Shown here: positions 35,062 through 43,872 of the stretch, in pieces
Layout: the number at the start of each line of letters is the position of its first letter
Position numbering within the stretch: the stretch's first letter is position 1
Assembly (NCBI RefSeq): GCF_000772045.1
Contig: NZ_CP009754.1
Coordinates: 4,402,001 to 4,466,000 of the forward strand
DNA length: 64,000 nucleotides
DNA from: Streptomyces sp. CCM_MD2014
GTDB lineage: Bacteria; Actinomycetota; Actinomycetes; Streptomycetales; Streptomycetaceae
Direction: 5' to 3'
Notes under the pieces: model-generated
What the model was told of the DNA's origin: nothing
Database searches by the model: none
What the model saw: only the letters and a program-made list of their open reading frames with translations
Program-made: the position numbers and the translations under genes

Positions 35062-36546
35062 ATGACAGCCACCTCACTGAGCAAGGGTGCCAACGTCGCC
35101 GTCGACTCCCCCGCGGTACGCGTCGAACTCGTGTGGTCCGCCGGGCCGGGCGTCCCCGAAATCGACGCCTCCGCGCTGCTGCTCACCTCGGCCGGGCGGG
35201 TGCGGGACGACGGTGACTTCGTCTTCTACAACCAGCCCGGGCACAGTTCCGGCGCGGTGCGGCACCTGGGCAAGCGGGGCGGGCCCGGCGCGGACGCGGG
35301 CGTGATGAGCGATGCCGTCGAGGTGGAACTGCGGGCGGTGGAGACGGCCGTCGAGCGCATCGTCCTGTGCGCCTCGGCGGACGGCGGGACGTTCGGCCGG
35401 GTCCCCGGGCTGTCGCTGCGGGTGCTGGACACCGGGAGGGGCACCGAACTGGCCCGGTTCGACATCACGGCCGGGCCGGAGACCGCGCTGGTCGGTGGTG
35501 AGCTGTACCGGCGCCAGGGGAAGTGGAAGTTCCGCGCGGTCGGACAGGGATACGCCGCCGGACTCGCGGGGCTGGCCACGGACTTCGGCATCACCGTGGA
35601 CGACGCTCCCCCGACGGCCGCTCCCACCGCGGCTCCCCGCCCACCGTCGGCACCGGCACCCCCGGTACCTGCCGCCCCCGCGCCGACGGCACCGCCTTCC
35701 CCGGCGCCCACGGCTCCCGTACCGCCGTCGGTCCCCTCCGTACCACCGGTGCCGCCGGGTGCGGCGCCGGCCGCCACCGGCCCCCGTCTCACCAAGGGTG
35801 AGGAACGCCTGCCCGTGGACATGCGCAAGCGGCTGTCCCTGCGCAAGGAGCAGGTCGCGGTGAGTCTGAGCAAGCACGGAGCGGCCGGAGTCACGGCGCG
35901 CGTCATCCTCGTACTGGACGCCTCCGGGTCCATGTCCTTCCTCTACTCGAAGGGCGTCGTCGCGGACGTCGTGGAGCGGATGGCCGCCGTGGCCGCGCAG
36001 TTGGACGACGACGGCGAGATGCAGGCGTGGACCTTCGCCTCCAACCCGGCGCGCCTGCCCGACCTGCGGCTCGGTGAGCTGCCGGACTGGCTGCGGCTGC
36101 ACGTACGCGTGGGGGAGATCAGCCTCTTCCGGTGGGGCCGGAAGAAGGGCCTTCACCCCGAGCAGGTCGACATGCGGGCGGTCGGCATCCAGAACGAGGA
36201 GCAGAAGGTGATCGCCGAGGTCCGCGCCTTCGTCCGGGACCACCCGGCGCCGGTGCCGACCCTGGTGCTGTTCTTCTCCGACGGAGGCGTCTACCGCAAC
36301 GCCGAGATCGAGCGGGAGTTGCGGGAGGCCGTGGAGGAACCGGTCTTCTGGCAGTTCGTGGGGCTCGGACGCTCCAACTACGGCGTGCTGGAGCGGTTCG
36401 ACACCCTGCCGGGCCGTCGCGTCGACAACGTCGGCTTCTTCGCCGTCGACGACATCGGCACCGTACCGGACCCGGAGCTGTACGACCGTCTGCTGTCCGA
36501 GTTCCCGTCCTGGATCACTGCCGCCGGCCGGGCGGGCATCCTCTGA
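35062..36546 (+). CDS. TerD-domain plus von Willebrand A-domain protein
   Basis: This 494-residue protein fuses an N-terminal TerD domain (1-180; LSKGANVAV, then the Asp-rich VRDDGDFVFYNQP calcium-binding-type block) to a Pro/Ala-rich linker (about 185-245) and a vWA domain with the MIDAS motif DASGSMS (near 286-292). A second short LSKHG strand before the vWA domain echoes the TerD start. TerD-vWA proteins occur in tellurite/stress-response gene sets and may sense metal or assemble at membranes. No other ter genes are in view. The ATG at 35062 begins the TerD fold. Confidence 0.87.
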   Translation: MTATSLSKGANVAVDSPAVRVELVWSAGPGVPEIDASALLLTSAGRVRDDGDFVFYNQPGHSSGAVRHLGKRGGPGADAGVMSDAVEVELRAVETAVERIVLCASADGGTFGRVPGLSLRVLDTGRGTELARFDITAGPETALVGGELYRRQGKWKFRAVGQGYAAGLAGLATDFGITVDDAPPTAAPTAAPRPPSAPAPPVPAAPAPTAPPSPAPTAPVPPSVPSVPPVPPGAAPAATGPRLTKGEERLPVDMRKRLSLRKEQVAVSLSKHGAAGVTARVILVLDASGSMSFLYSKGVVADVVERMAAVAAQLDDDGEMQAWTFASNPARLPDLRLGELPDWLRLHVRVGEISLFRWGRKKGLHPEQVDMRAVGIQNEEQKVIAEVRAFVRDHPAPVPTLVLFFSDGGVYRNAEIERELREAVEEPVFWQFVGLGRSNYGVLERFDTLPGRRVDNVGFFAVDDIGTVPDPELYDRLLSEFPSWITAAGRAGIL

Positions 36547-36570
36547 GTCGCTGCCCGCCCGTGCCGGTGG

Positions 36571-37437
36571 CTATTCGGGCCGGTGTTCCGGGCCCCCGAA
36601 GTCCGGGCTGCTGTAGTCCGGGCTCGAGTAGCTCGGACGCGAACCGGCGTCGGATCCGCCGTCGGGGCTGGTGAACCCGGGGCGGCCGTAGCCGAGGTGC
36701 GGCATGCGGCTGCTGCCCGGGGCCGCCGGTCCCCCGTGTTGCAGTGCCGCCGTGCCGGGTTCGCTGAGTGCCTCCCGCAGGAACGGCAGGATGCCCCGTT
36801 CCAGCAGGGCCTCGTGCCAGGCGGCCCGGGCCCGGGCCACCTCCTCGTCCCTGGCGTCGTAGAAGCCGGACTCGGCGGACGGGTGGTTGCGCAGCGCCGT
36901 GAGCAGCAGCCCCACCGCGGCGACGAGGATCGCCACCGCGGTGACGGCGCCGAACACCCACCCCGTGGTGAGCATGGTCTGCGCGAACGCCTGCTCCGGG
37001 TCGAGCATCTTCAGGATGTAGCCGACCAGCAGGAAGATCGCCGCGGCGGTACCGGCCAGGACCGGCGCCAGGACCGCGACGACGGCCACGGCCCCCGCGC
37101 CGGTCGCCTCGGCCATCTCGCCCATGGTGGCGGCGAGACCTCCCGCACCCGTGTCCTGCTCCTGGGAGCCGGATCCGCGCGTGGTGGACGACGGGCCCGA
37201 GGGCGCGGGGTGCCGCATCTCCTCGCGGACCTTCACGTAGTGCTGGTACTCGGTGGTGGCCGCCGCCGTGATGAGGGCGGTGGCGTTGAGCGCCATGGTG
37301 CGCAGTTGTTCGGAGTTGAGCCGCTGACCGACGGCGGTCAGTTCCGGGCGGTGTGGTGCGGAGCGCAGCGCCTCGTCGAGGATCCGCTCGTACTCTTGGC
37401 GGTCCTCGGTCGACAGGTACTGCGGAACGCTGTTCAT
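36571..37437 (-). CDS. Membrane protein of unknown function
   Basis: This 288-residue protein has an acidic helical N-terminus (1-70), two hydrophobic hairpin regions (about 105-145 with an Ala/Val-rich stretch, and 155-185) and a Ser/Pro/Gly-rich C-terminus with repeated PDYSSPDF-type units. No family is recognised. GGGGGA precedes the ATG at 37437; an ATG two codons upstream is possible. It is convergent with the TerD-vWA gene, 24 bp away, with no room for a long terminator. Confidence 0.7.
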   Translation of the reverse strand: MNSVPQYLSTEDRQEYERILDEALRSAPHRPELTAVGQRLNSEQLRTMALNATALITAAATTEYQHYVKVREEMRHPAPSGPSSTTRGSGSQEQDTGAGGLAATMGEMAEATGAGAVAVVAVLAPVLAGTAAAIFLLVGYILKMLDPEQAFAQTMLTTGWVFGAVTAVAILVAAVGLLLTALRNHPSAESGFYDARDEEVARARAAWHEALLERGILPFLREALSEPGTAALQHGGPAAPGSSRMPHLGYGRPGFTSPDGGSDAGSRPSYSSPDYSSPDFGGPEHRPE

Positions 37438-37625
37438 GTGCATCCCCCGATGCTCCGTAGGGCTTGGGGCTCGCATGCCAACGAGCCGTCGGGCAGAAAC
37501 GGAGGGGAGCCTGCTACGGATAAGCCGATGGTAGAGCGGTGACGGTGGAGGGTGACAGGGGGTTTCCGGAAATTGGGTGCCCGTCCGCGGGGAGGGCGCC
37601 CCCGAGAACACCGCGGGGTGAACGG

Positions 37626-38717
37626 TCAGACGTCCAGGGGAAGTTGCTGGACCAGCAGTTTTCCGGCCATGGTGACGCCGCCGTCCATCGCGATGGCCAG
37701 GCCGTCCGCGTAGACGTGCGGTCCCTCGACGACGGTACGGGTGTCATCCTCGCCGTCCTCGGAGCCGACTTCGCCCAGCAGGTAGGGGATGGGGCTGTGG
37801 CCGTGAACGATCCGGGTGCCCCCGTACGTATCCAGCAGTGAACGCACGGCGTCGGCGCCGCCCTCGTCGCGGAAGGAGAAGCGCTTGGTGAACTTGCGGA
37901 ACAGGTCCCACACCTCCTCCGCGTCGTTGCGCGTGAGCGTCTCGCGGACGGTGTCGTTGACCTCTTCGATGGAGCGGCCGTAGTCGAGGTAGGTCGTGGC
38001 GTCCGAGTGGACCAGGAGGTGGTCGTCGACCTCCTCCATGGCGTCGAGGCGGGCCATCCACTGCAGATGGTGGTCCTGGAGGCGGTCCATGTCGGTCTTC
38101 TGGCCGCCGTTCAGCAGCCAGGCGGCCTGGAAGGTGGCGGTGCCCGCCCCGGAGTTGACGGGCGTGTCGCCGAACCGCTTGGCGCCGAGCAACAGCAGTT
38201 CGTGGTTGCCCATCAGCGCCTTGCAGTAGCCGCCGGCCGCGGCGGCCTCCGCGGACAGCCGCATCACCAGGTCGATGACGCCGATGCCGTCCGGGCCGCG
38301 GTCGGTGAAGTCGCCGAGGAACCACAGCCGGGAGGTGCCCGCGCACCACTGGCCGGCGTCGTCGACGAGTCCCTTCTCCCGCAGCGCGGCCAGCAGTTCG
38401 TCGAGGTAGCCGTGCACGTCGCCGACGACGAACAAGGGCCCTTGGCCCGTGGCCTGCTGCTGCACCGCGACCGGTGCGGGGTCGACCGTGACCTGGACCG
38501 TGTCACCCCGGCGGATGACGGGCAGGTCGCGCTGAGTGGGCGTGTAGCCCTCGGGCAGGGCCTCCTCGAGCCCCTCCTCGGAAGGCGGCGCCGACTCGCC
38601 CGTGTGCATGCCGGGGGCAGCGTACGGAGCGGCATCGTGGACGTACGCGGGTACCCGGAAGTCGCGCACCGTCGCCGTCCGCTCCACCTCGGGTCCCTGA
38701 CCGGCCCCCTGAGTCAT
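37626..38717 (-). CDS. PPP-family metallophosphatase (calcineurin-like)
   Basis: This 363-residue protein has the phosphoesterase motifs GDVHGY (near 105), GDFTDRGPD (near 145), GNHE (near 183) and a late VHGHSPIP block, so it binds two metal ions and removes phosphate from proteins or small nucleotides. The N-terminal 90 residues are acidic and low-complexity. The ATG at 38717 has GGAGGGG upstream; the open frame reaching 38861 has no such support. Target unknown. Confidence 0.88.
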   Translation of the reverse strand: MTQGAGQGPEVERTATVRDFRVPAYVHDAAPYAAPGMHTGESAPPSEEGLEEALPEGYTPTQRDLPVIRRGDTVQVTVDPAPVAVQQQATGQGPLFVVGDVHGYLDELLAALREKGLVDDAGQWCAGTSRLWFLGDFTDRGPDGIGVIDLVMRLSAEAAAAGGYCKALMGNHELLLLGAKRFGDTPVNSGAGTATFQAAWLLNGGQKTDMDRLQDHHLQWMARLDAMEEVDDHLLVHSDATTYLDYGRSIEEVNDTVRETLTRNDAEEVWDLFRKFTKRFSFRDEGGADAVRSLLDTYGGTRIVHGHSPIPYLLGEVGSEDGEDDTRTVVEGPHVYADGLAIAMDGGVTMAGKLLVQQLPLDV

Positions 38718-39102
38718 CGACCCCTCCACCATCGCGCCGCATCTGCACCGCTTCGGACTGCCTGGTCGCAGCGGCCCGCGGTGTGTGGGCCCATCATAGG
38801 AATGCGGATCGCGCTGTGTGATGACCCAGGGGTGGTGAATCAGGACGGGACTCCGGTTCACCGCGGCATTCGCCCCGATTGGGCCTGGCTTCGCCCGTCC
38901 GCAACCAGGGCCCGGTCCTGTTCCTGACGGGGCGGGTGTGGCGTTCGCCGCCCCGTTTCGCCGTCCCGCGCCGCCGCTTTTCCGGGTCCCTCGGCGGCGT
39001 CGTCCGCCCCCACCGGCAGCGCGTGCCGATTCCGACCGGGACGGCGTCGCCGCGCGCCACGCCGCCGCTTCCCGGGGCCCGCGTGCCGCGCGTCCGGCCG
39101 TC
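38718..39102. other. 385-bp gap without a supported gene
   Basis: The stretch between the phosphatase start and the LacI stop holds very GC-rich sequence with short open frames of poor codon pattern. The phosphatase promoter must lie in its first part, but no clear hexamers are seen. I see no RNA gene or repeat. Confidence 0.4.
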
Positions 39103-40215
39103 CTACTCGCCCTCCGGCGACCGCGGCGGGCTGACCGTCGTACGCGGTGGCCGCCGCTGCGACGACGTGCGCACGATCAGTTCGGTCGGTATCACCTGCT
39201 CGACGGGCTGATCGGAGTGCAGCCCCTCGATCGCGTCGATGAGGACCTGGATGACCGCGGTGCCGATGCGGCGGGGTTTCAGCGACAGGGTGGTGATGGG
39301 CGGCTCGGTGCTGGCGTACACGGTGGACTCGCTGCAGCAGACCAGCAGCAGGTCCTCCGGGACGCGCAGACCGTAGCGGCGGGCGGCGGCGAGCAGGTCG
39401 GTGCCGTTCGGGTCGAAGAGGCCGTAGACGGCGTCGGGCCGGTCCGGGCGGGCGAGCAGCCGGTCAGCGGCGACCGCGCCCGCGCACGGATCGTGCGCTG
39501 GGTAGGCCTCGTAGACCGGGTCCTGGCCGACGCGCTCGCACCAGCGCAGGTAGGCGGTGGTCGACAGATGCGTGTACGTGTCCGTCGTGGTGCCCGTGAG
39601 CAGGCCGATCCTGCGGGCGCCGGCGTCGGCGAGGTGGTCCAGGATGCCTAGTACGGCCGCCTCGTGGTCGTTGTCGACCCAGGCGGTCACCGGCAGCGAT
39701 CCCGCGGGACGGCCGTCGGACACGACGGGTAAGCCCTGCCGGACCAGTTCGCTGACGACCGGATCGTGGTCCGAGGGGTCGATGACGACCGTGCCGTCGA
39801 GTGCGACGTTGGACCACACGTCGTGACGGGAGGTCGCCGGGAGGATGACGAGGGCGTAGCCGCGGGCGAGCGCGGCGGACGTCGCGGCGCGCGCCATCTC
39901 GGCGAAGTACGCGAACTCGGTGAAGGTGAAAGGTTCATCCCCGTACGTCGTCACGGTCAGGCCGATCAGCCCGGACTTGCCGGTGCGGAGCGTGCGGGCG
40001 GCGGCCGAGGGCCGGTAGCCCAGCCGGTCGGCGACCTCGCGCACATGGCGCCGGGTGGCATCCGGGAGTCGGCCCTTGCCGTTGAGGGCATCGGAGACGG
40101 TAGTGATGGACACTCCGGCGGCGGCGGCCACGTCCCTGATACCCGCCCGGCCCGGCCGGCTGCCTCGACGTGAGGTTTCCGCGCGACTCACCTGGTGCTT
40201 CCCTGCTGCTGTCAT
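39103..40215 (-). CDS. LacI-family transcriptional regulator
   Basis: This 370-residue repressor has the LacI helix-turn-helix IRDVAAAAGVSITTVSDALNG (near 25-45), the hinge helix GYRPSAAARTLRTG and a periplasmic-binding-like sugar domain (80-345). The ATG at 40215 is preceded by TACTAT 9 nt upstream and no ribosome binding site, so the start may be near-leaderless. No sugar-uptake genes are nearby; the target is unknown. GCATATGC at 40258-40265 upstream is a short palindrome. Confidence 0.9.
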   Translation of the reverse strand: MTAAGKHQVSRAETSRRGSRPGRAGIRDVAAAAGVSITTVSDALNGKGRLPDATRRHVREVADRLGYRPSAAARTLRTGKSGLIGLTVTTYGDEPFTFTEFAYFAEMARAATSAALARGYALVILPATSRHDVWSNVALDGTVVIDPSDHDPVVSELVRQGLPVVSDGRPAGSLPVTAWVDNDHEAAVLGILDHLADAGARRIGLLTGTTTDTYTHLSTTAYLRWCERVGQDPVYEAYPAHDPCAGAVAADRLLARPDRPDAVYGLFDPNGTDLLAAARRYGLRVPEDLLLVCCSESTVYASTEPPITTLSLKPRRIGTAVIQVLIDAIEGLHSDQPVEQVIPTELIVRTSSQRRPPRTTVSPPRSPEGE

Positions 40216-40637
40216 GGCGAGCCGATAGTAGGGCTCATGGGGTGGGGTAGTGCGGACGCATATGCACGCGTTGACAGTCACGTTTCTGCATGATCGTTTA
40301 AGGTGAACGCCCTTGGAAAGCAAGTTAGTTGGGCTCTACCACCCCATTACCTGACGTGCTGGCCAGTGAGGGCCTGCGGGGTGGCGGATGTTGCGAAGAG
40401 GTCTCAACTCACCTGCACGAGCGATGCGCGCCACGGCGCGAGCCACCGGCGCGTAGATATATGTGCGGCGCGCCCCCCGAATCGTGCGCCTTCGTGTGCT
40501 GGTGTCCCTGATGCCACTGTGACGGACGAGGCATGTTCACGCCCGGACGCCGTCCGGTCCCACCTATACGCAGCGACGGCGAATCCTCATAAGGTGAGAA
40601 GTATTCGATGCCGGTGGTGGTCACGAGGAGGACTGCG
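40216..40637. other. 422-bp gap with a strong -35 element; possible leader RNA or small gene
   Basis: TTGACA (40271-40276) lies in the divergent space between lacI and the aminotransferase gene, but the -10 is unclear. AAGGTG follows near 40301. A frame open from GTG 40303 has weak third-position GC and includes HRRVDIC, which resembles the end of the short actinobacterial leader peptides found before sulfur genes. I cannot support a protein here. Base composition is lower in GC than the neighbours. Confidence 0.35.
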
Positions 40638-41717
40638 GTGAGCGAGAAGAACCCCAAGCTGCGCGCCGAGCTGGAGGGGATTCCCACCTACAAGCCGGGC
40701 AAGCCCGCCGCGGCCGACGGCCCGGTGGCCTACAAGCTGTCCTCCAACGAGAACCCCTATCCGCCGCTGCCCGGAGTGATGGAGACGGTGACGGCGGCCG
40801 CCGCCTCGTTCAACCGGTACCCCGACATGGCCTGCACGTCGCTGATGGCCGAGCTGTCGGACCGCTTCGGCGTCCCCCTCTCCCACCTGGCCACCGGCAC
40901 CGGCTCGGTCGGTGTGGCCCAGCAGCTGATCCAGGCGACCTCCGGCCCCGGCGACGAGGTGATCTACGCCTGGCGCTCCTTCGAGGCGTACCCGATCATC
41001 ACGCAGATCAGCGGTGCGACGTCCGTGCAGGTGCCGCTGACGCCGGGCGAGGTGCACGACCTCGACGCGATGGCGGACGCGATCACCGACCGGACCCGGT
41101 TGATCTTCGTCTGCAATCCCAACAACCCGACGGGCACGGTGGTGCGGCGGGCCGAGCTGGAGCGGTTCCTGGACCGGGTGCCGAGCGATGTGCTGGTGGT
41201 CCTGGACGAGGCCTACCGCGAGTTCATCCGCGACGCCGAGGTCCCGGACGGCGTGGAGTTCTACCGCGACCGGCCGAATGTCTGCGTCCTGCGCACCTTC
41301 TCCAAGGCCTACGGCCTGGCCGGCCTGCGGGTCGGGTTCGCGATCGCCCACGAGCCGGTGGCGGCGGCCCTGCGCAAGACGGCGGTGCCTTTCGGGGTCA
41401 GCCAGATCGCGCAGGAGGCGGCGATCGCCTCGCTGCGCGCGGAGGACGAGCTGATCGGCCGGGTCGGCTCGCTGGTGTGCGAGCGCACGCGCGTGGTCGA
41501 CGCGCTGCGCGCGCAGGGCTGGACGGTGCCGGAAACCCAGGCCAACTTCGTCTGGCTGCGGCTGGGGGAGCGCACGCTCGCCTTCGCCGAGGCGTGCGAG
41601 CGGGCCGGCGTGGTCGTACGGCCGTTCCCGGGCGAAGGTGTGCGGGTGACGGTCGGGGAGAGCGAGGCGAACGACATCTTCCTGAAGGTGTCGGAAGCGT
41701 TCCGCAAGGAGATCTGA
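40638..41717 (+). CDS. HisC-like PLP aminotransferase (aromatic/histidinol-phosphate type)
   Basis: This 359-residue fold-type I aminotransferase has SSNENPYPP at the start, CNPNNPTGT near 165, DEAYREF near 192 and the PLP lysine in TFSKAYGLAGLRVG (K near 222). The motifs fit the HisC/PatA group, and a second HisC is expected in the his operon, so aromatic amino-acid transamination (PatA-like) is the better guess. The GTG at 40638 has GAGGAGG 7 nt upstream. Ends 14 bp from the convergent cyclophilin-fold gene. Confidence 0.88.
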   Translation: MSEKNPKLRAELEGIPTYKPGKPAAADGPVAYKLSSNENPYPPLPGVMETVTAAAASFNRYPDMACTSLMAELSDRFGVPLSHLATGTGSVGVAQQLIQATSGPGDEVIYAWRSFEAYPIITQISGATSVQVPLTPGEVHDLDAMADAITDRTRLIFVCNPNNPTGTVVRRAELERFLDRVPSDVLVVLDEAYREFIRDAEVPDGVEFYRDRPNVCVLRTFSKAYGLAGLRVGFAIAHEPVAAALRKTAVPFGVSQIAQEAAIASLRAEDELIGRVGSLVCERTRVVDALRAQGWTVPETQANFVWLRLGERTLAFAEACERAGVVVRPFPGEGVRVTVGESEANDIFLKVSEAFRKEI

Positions 41718-41731
41718 CGGGGCGGTGGGCG

Positions 41732-42136
41732 TCAGACGTCCACCGTCTCCACGCGTACCGGGTCGCCGTCGCGCACCGTCGCCAGCAGGCGGGGGTCGCC
41801 GTCGAGGCGGCCGAGGACGTTGCACGGGCTCGCGAGGCGGCACTCGTCGCCTCGCGAGATCGGCGTGGGCCCGTACGGGAGAGCCAGCGCGTCGCCGTCG
41901 GTCCAGAAGGTGACGGTTCCCGGCTCGACGACCTGCCGGGCGTCCGTTTCACGTGAAACCGACACACCTGTGTCGAAGTACACCTCCTCGCCCCAGGTGT
42001 GGGCGGAGGCGCTGAGTGGCACGGCTTTGAGAAGCGCCTGTGTGGTGGGGGTGTCCTCGAGGGTCGCGGTGAGGTGACCCGCCGGCCATGAGATGCGTAT
42101 CCGTGCGTACTGCTCCTGGGTGTCCGTGGTGTCCAT
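41732..42136 (-). CDS. Cyclophilin-fold (TM1367-like) protein containing parS
   Basis: This 134-residue protein resembles the TM1367-type cyclophilin-like family: WPAGHLTATLEDTPTTQALL, WGEEVYFDTGV, then GDALALPYGPTPISRGDE. Such proteins keep the fold but not the catalytic residues of prolyl isomerases; function unknown. A parS core (41945-41960) lies inside the gene and encodes V-S-R-E-T. The ATG at 42136 has no ribosome binding site but a well-spaced promoter directly before it, so a leaderless mRNA is likely. Confidence 0.78.
   Translation of the reverse strand: MDTTDTQEQYARIRISWPAGHLTATLEDTPTTQALLKAVPLSASAHTWGEEVYFDTGVSVSRETDARQVVEPGTVTFWTDGDALALPYGPTPISRGDECRLASPCNVLGRLDGDPRLLATVRDGDPVRVETVDV
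41945..41960. other. parS site inside a coding sequence
   Basis: cGTTTCACGTGAAACc has a full core and lies in codons of the cyclophilin-fold gene, read as VSRET. It is the only clear parS here wholly within a gene. Confidence 0.9.
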
Positions 42137-42172
42137 GCCGCGGATTCAACAAGATGTTGAACTTCTTGCCAA
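42137..42172 (-). promoter_or_regulatory. Leaderless promoter with operator-like repeat
   Basis: On the minus strand, TTGGCA (42172-42167), a 17-nt spacer and TTGAAT (42149-42144) are followed 7 nt later by the ATG of the cyclophilin-fold gene. TTCAACA-AGA-TGTTGAA (42146-42162), a perfect inverted repeat, fills the spacer and touches the -10 element, an ideal place for a repressor. Confidence 0.6.
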
Positions 42173-42238
42173 GGGGTTGACGTCACAGGGGACCCCCCTT
42201 CCGGTGTCGAAAAGCAGTAGGTCATAATTGCTTGTGAA

Positions 42239-42254
42239 TGTGAACGCGTTCACA
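42239..42254. promoter_or_regulatory. Rex operator (ROP) of the cyd operon
   Basis: TGTGAACGCGTTCACA is a perfect palindrome identical to the Rex operator described at the S. coelicolor cydA promoter. CATAAT (42223-42228) just upstream is a likely -10 element, which would put the start of transcription at the operator. Rex releases DNA when NADH is high, turning on cydABCD when oxygen is short. Confidence 0.9.
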
Positions 42255-42346
42255 AGCGTGTCCCGGTTGCGCCCGCGTTGGGTGTGACAAACACGCTCAA
42301 ACTGCCGCTGACCACGGCGATGTGGCGATGTAAGGAGAGTGACGAC

Positions 42347-43852
42347 GTGGACATGGCTCTAGCGCCGGAGACGCTGGCGCGATGGCAGTTCGGCATCACG
42401 ACCGTCTACCACTTCCTGTTCGTCCCGCTGACGATCTCGCTGGCCGCCCTCACGGCCGGACTGCAGACCGCCTGGGTCCGCACGGAGAAGGAGAAGTACC
42501 TCAGGGCGACCAAGTTCTGGGGCAAGCTCTTCCTGATCAACATCGCGATGGGCGTCGTCACCGGCATCGTGCAGGAGTTCCAGTTCGGAATGAACTGGTC
42601 CGACTACTCGCGTTTCGTCGGCGATGTCTTCGGTGCCCCGCTGGCCTTCGAGGCGCTGATCGCGTTCTTCTTCGAGTCCACCTTCATCGGGCTGTGGATC
42701 TTCGGCTGGGACAAGCTGCCGAAGAAGATCCACCTGGCCTGCATCTGGATGGTCTCGATCGGCACCCTGCTGTCGGCGTACTTCATCCTCGCGGCCAACT
42801 CCTGGATGCAGCACCCCGTCGGCTACCGGATCAACGAGGAGAAGGGCCGCGCCGAACTCACCGACTTCTGGCAGGTCCTCACCCAGAACACCACCCTCAA
42901 CCAGGTCTTCCACAGCTTCTCGGCGGCCTTCCTCACCGGCGGCGCCTTCATGGTCGGCATCGCCGCCTTCCACCTGATGCGCAAGAAGCACATCCCGGTG
43001 ATGCGGACCTCGCTCCGGCTCGGCCTGGTGACCCTGGCCGTCGGCGGCCTGCTCACCGCGGTCAGCGGCGACACCCTCGGCAAGGTCATGTACGAGCAGC
43101 AGCCGATGAAGATGGCCGCCGCCGAGGCCCTGTGGGACGGCGAGCAGCCGGCACCGTTCTCGGTGTTCGCCTACGGAGACGTCGACAAGGGGCACAACGA
43201 GGTCGCCCTGGAGATCCCGGGACTGCTCTCCTTCCTCGCCCACAGCGACTTCGAGTCCTACGTTCCCGGCATCAACGACACCAACAAGGCCCTCCAGGAG
43301 CAGTTCGGCCCCGGTGACTACAAGCCCATCGTCCCCGTCGCCTACTGGGGTTTCCGCTGGATGATCGGCTTCGGCATGGCGTCCTTCTCCCTCGGCCTGC
43401 TGGGCCTGTGGCTGACCCGGAAGCGGTTCCTGCTGCCACCGGCCCTGCGCACCGGGGAGGACGAGGTCCCGCATCTCGTACTGCTGAAGAAGCCGCTCGG
43501 CGCGAGGCTCTCCCGGCTGTACTGGCTGCTGGCGCTGTGGACGATGGCGTTCCCCCTGATCGCCAACAGCTGGGGCTGGATCTTCACGGAGATGGGCCGG
43601 CAGCCCTGGGTCGTCTACGGCGTGATGCAGACCCGCGACGCGGTCTCCCCCGGTGTCTCCACCGCCGAGGTCATCACCTCGATGTCCGTCTTCACCCTGC
43701 TGTACGCCGTCCTGGCCGTCATCGAGGTCAAGCTCCTCGCGAAGTACGTGAAGGCGGGACCGCCCGAGCTGACCGAGGCCGACCTCAACCCGCCCACGAA
43801 GATCGGCGGCGATCTCCGTGACGCCGACAAGCCGATGGCCTTTTCGTACTAG
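42347..43852 (+). CDS. cydA: Cytochrome bd oxidase subunit I
   Basis: This 501-residue membrane subunit holds the quinol site and the b558, b595 and d haems of the high-affinity terminal oxidase. The N-terminal block LARWQFGITTVYHFLFVPL carries a haem-ligand His (H22, the counterpart of H19 in E. coli). IAMGVVTGIVQEFQFGMNW and the long periplasmic loop with HPVGYRINEEKGRAEL are family features. The GTG at 42347 has AAGGAG 9 nt upstream; an ATG two codons later lacks suitable spacing. Under Rex control. Confidence 0.97.
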   Translation: MDMALAPETLARWQFGITTVYHFLFVPLTISLAALTAGLQTAWVRTEKEKYLRATKFWGKLFLINIAMGVVTGIVQEFQFGMNWSDYSRFVGDVFGAPLAFEALIAFFFESTFIGLWIFGWDKLPKKIHLACIWMVSIGTLLSAYFILAANSWMQHPVGYRINEEKGRAELTDFWQVLTQNTTLNQVFHSFSAAFLTGGAFMVGIAAFHLMRKKHIPVMRTSLRLGLVTLAVGGLLTAVSGDTLGKVMYEQQPMKMAAAEALWDGEQPAPFSVFAYGDVDKGHNEVALEIPGLLSFLAHSDFESYVPGINDTNKALQEQFGPGDYKPIVPVAYWGFRWMIGFGMASFSLGLLGLWLTRKRFLLPPALRTGEDEVPHLVLLKKPLGARLSRLYWLLALWTMAFPLIANSWGWIFTEMGRQPWVVYGVMQTRDAVSPGVSTAEVITSMSVFTLLYAVLAVIEVKLLAKYVKAGPPELTEADLNPPTKIGGDLRDADKPMAFSY

Positions 43853-43872
43853 GCCGAGGGAGCTGCACAGTC

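Noticed and set aside
38809..38900. Possible tRNA gene from a GGTTC-like segment
   Set aside because: No cloverleaf can be drawn; anticodon and acceptor stems do not pair.
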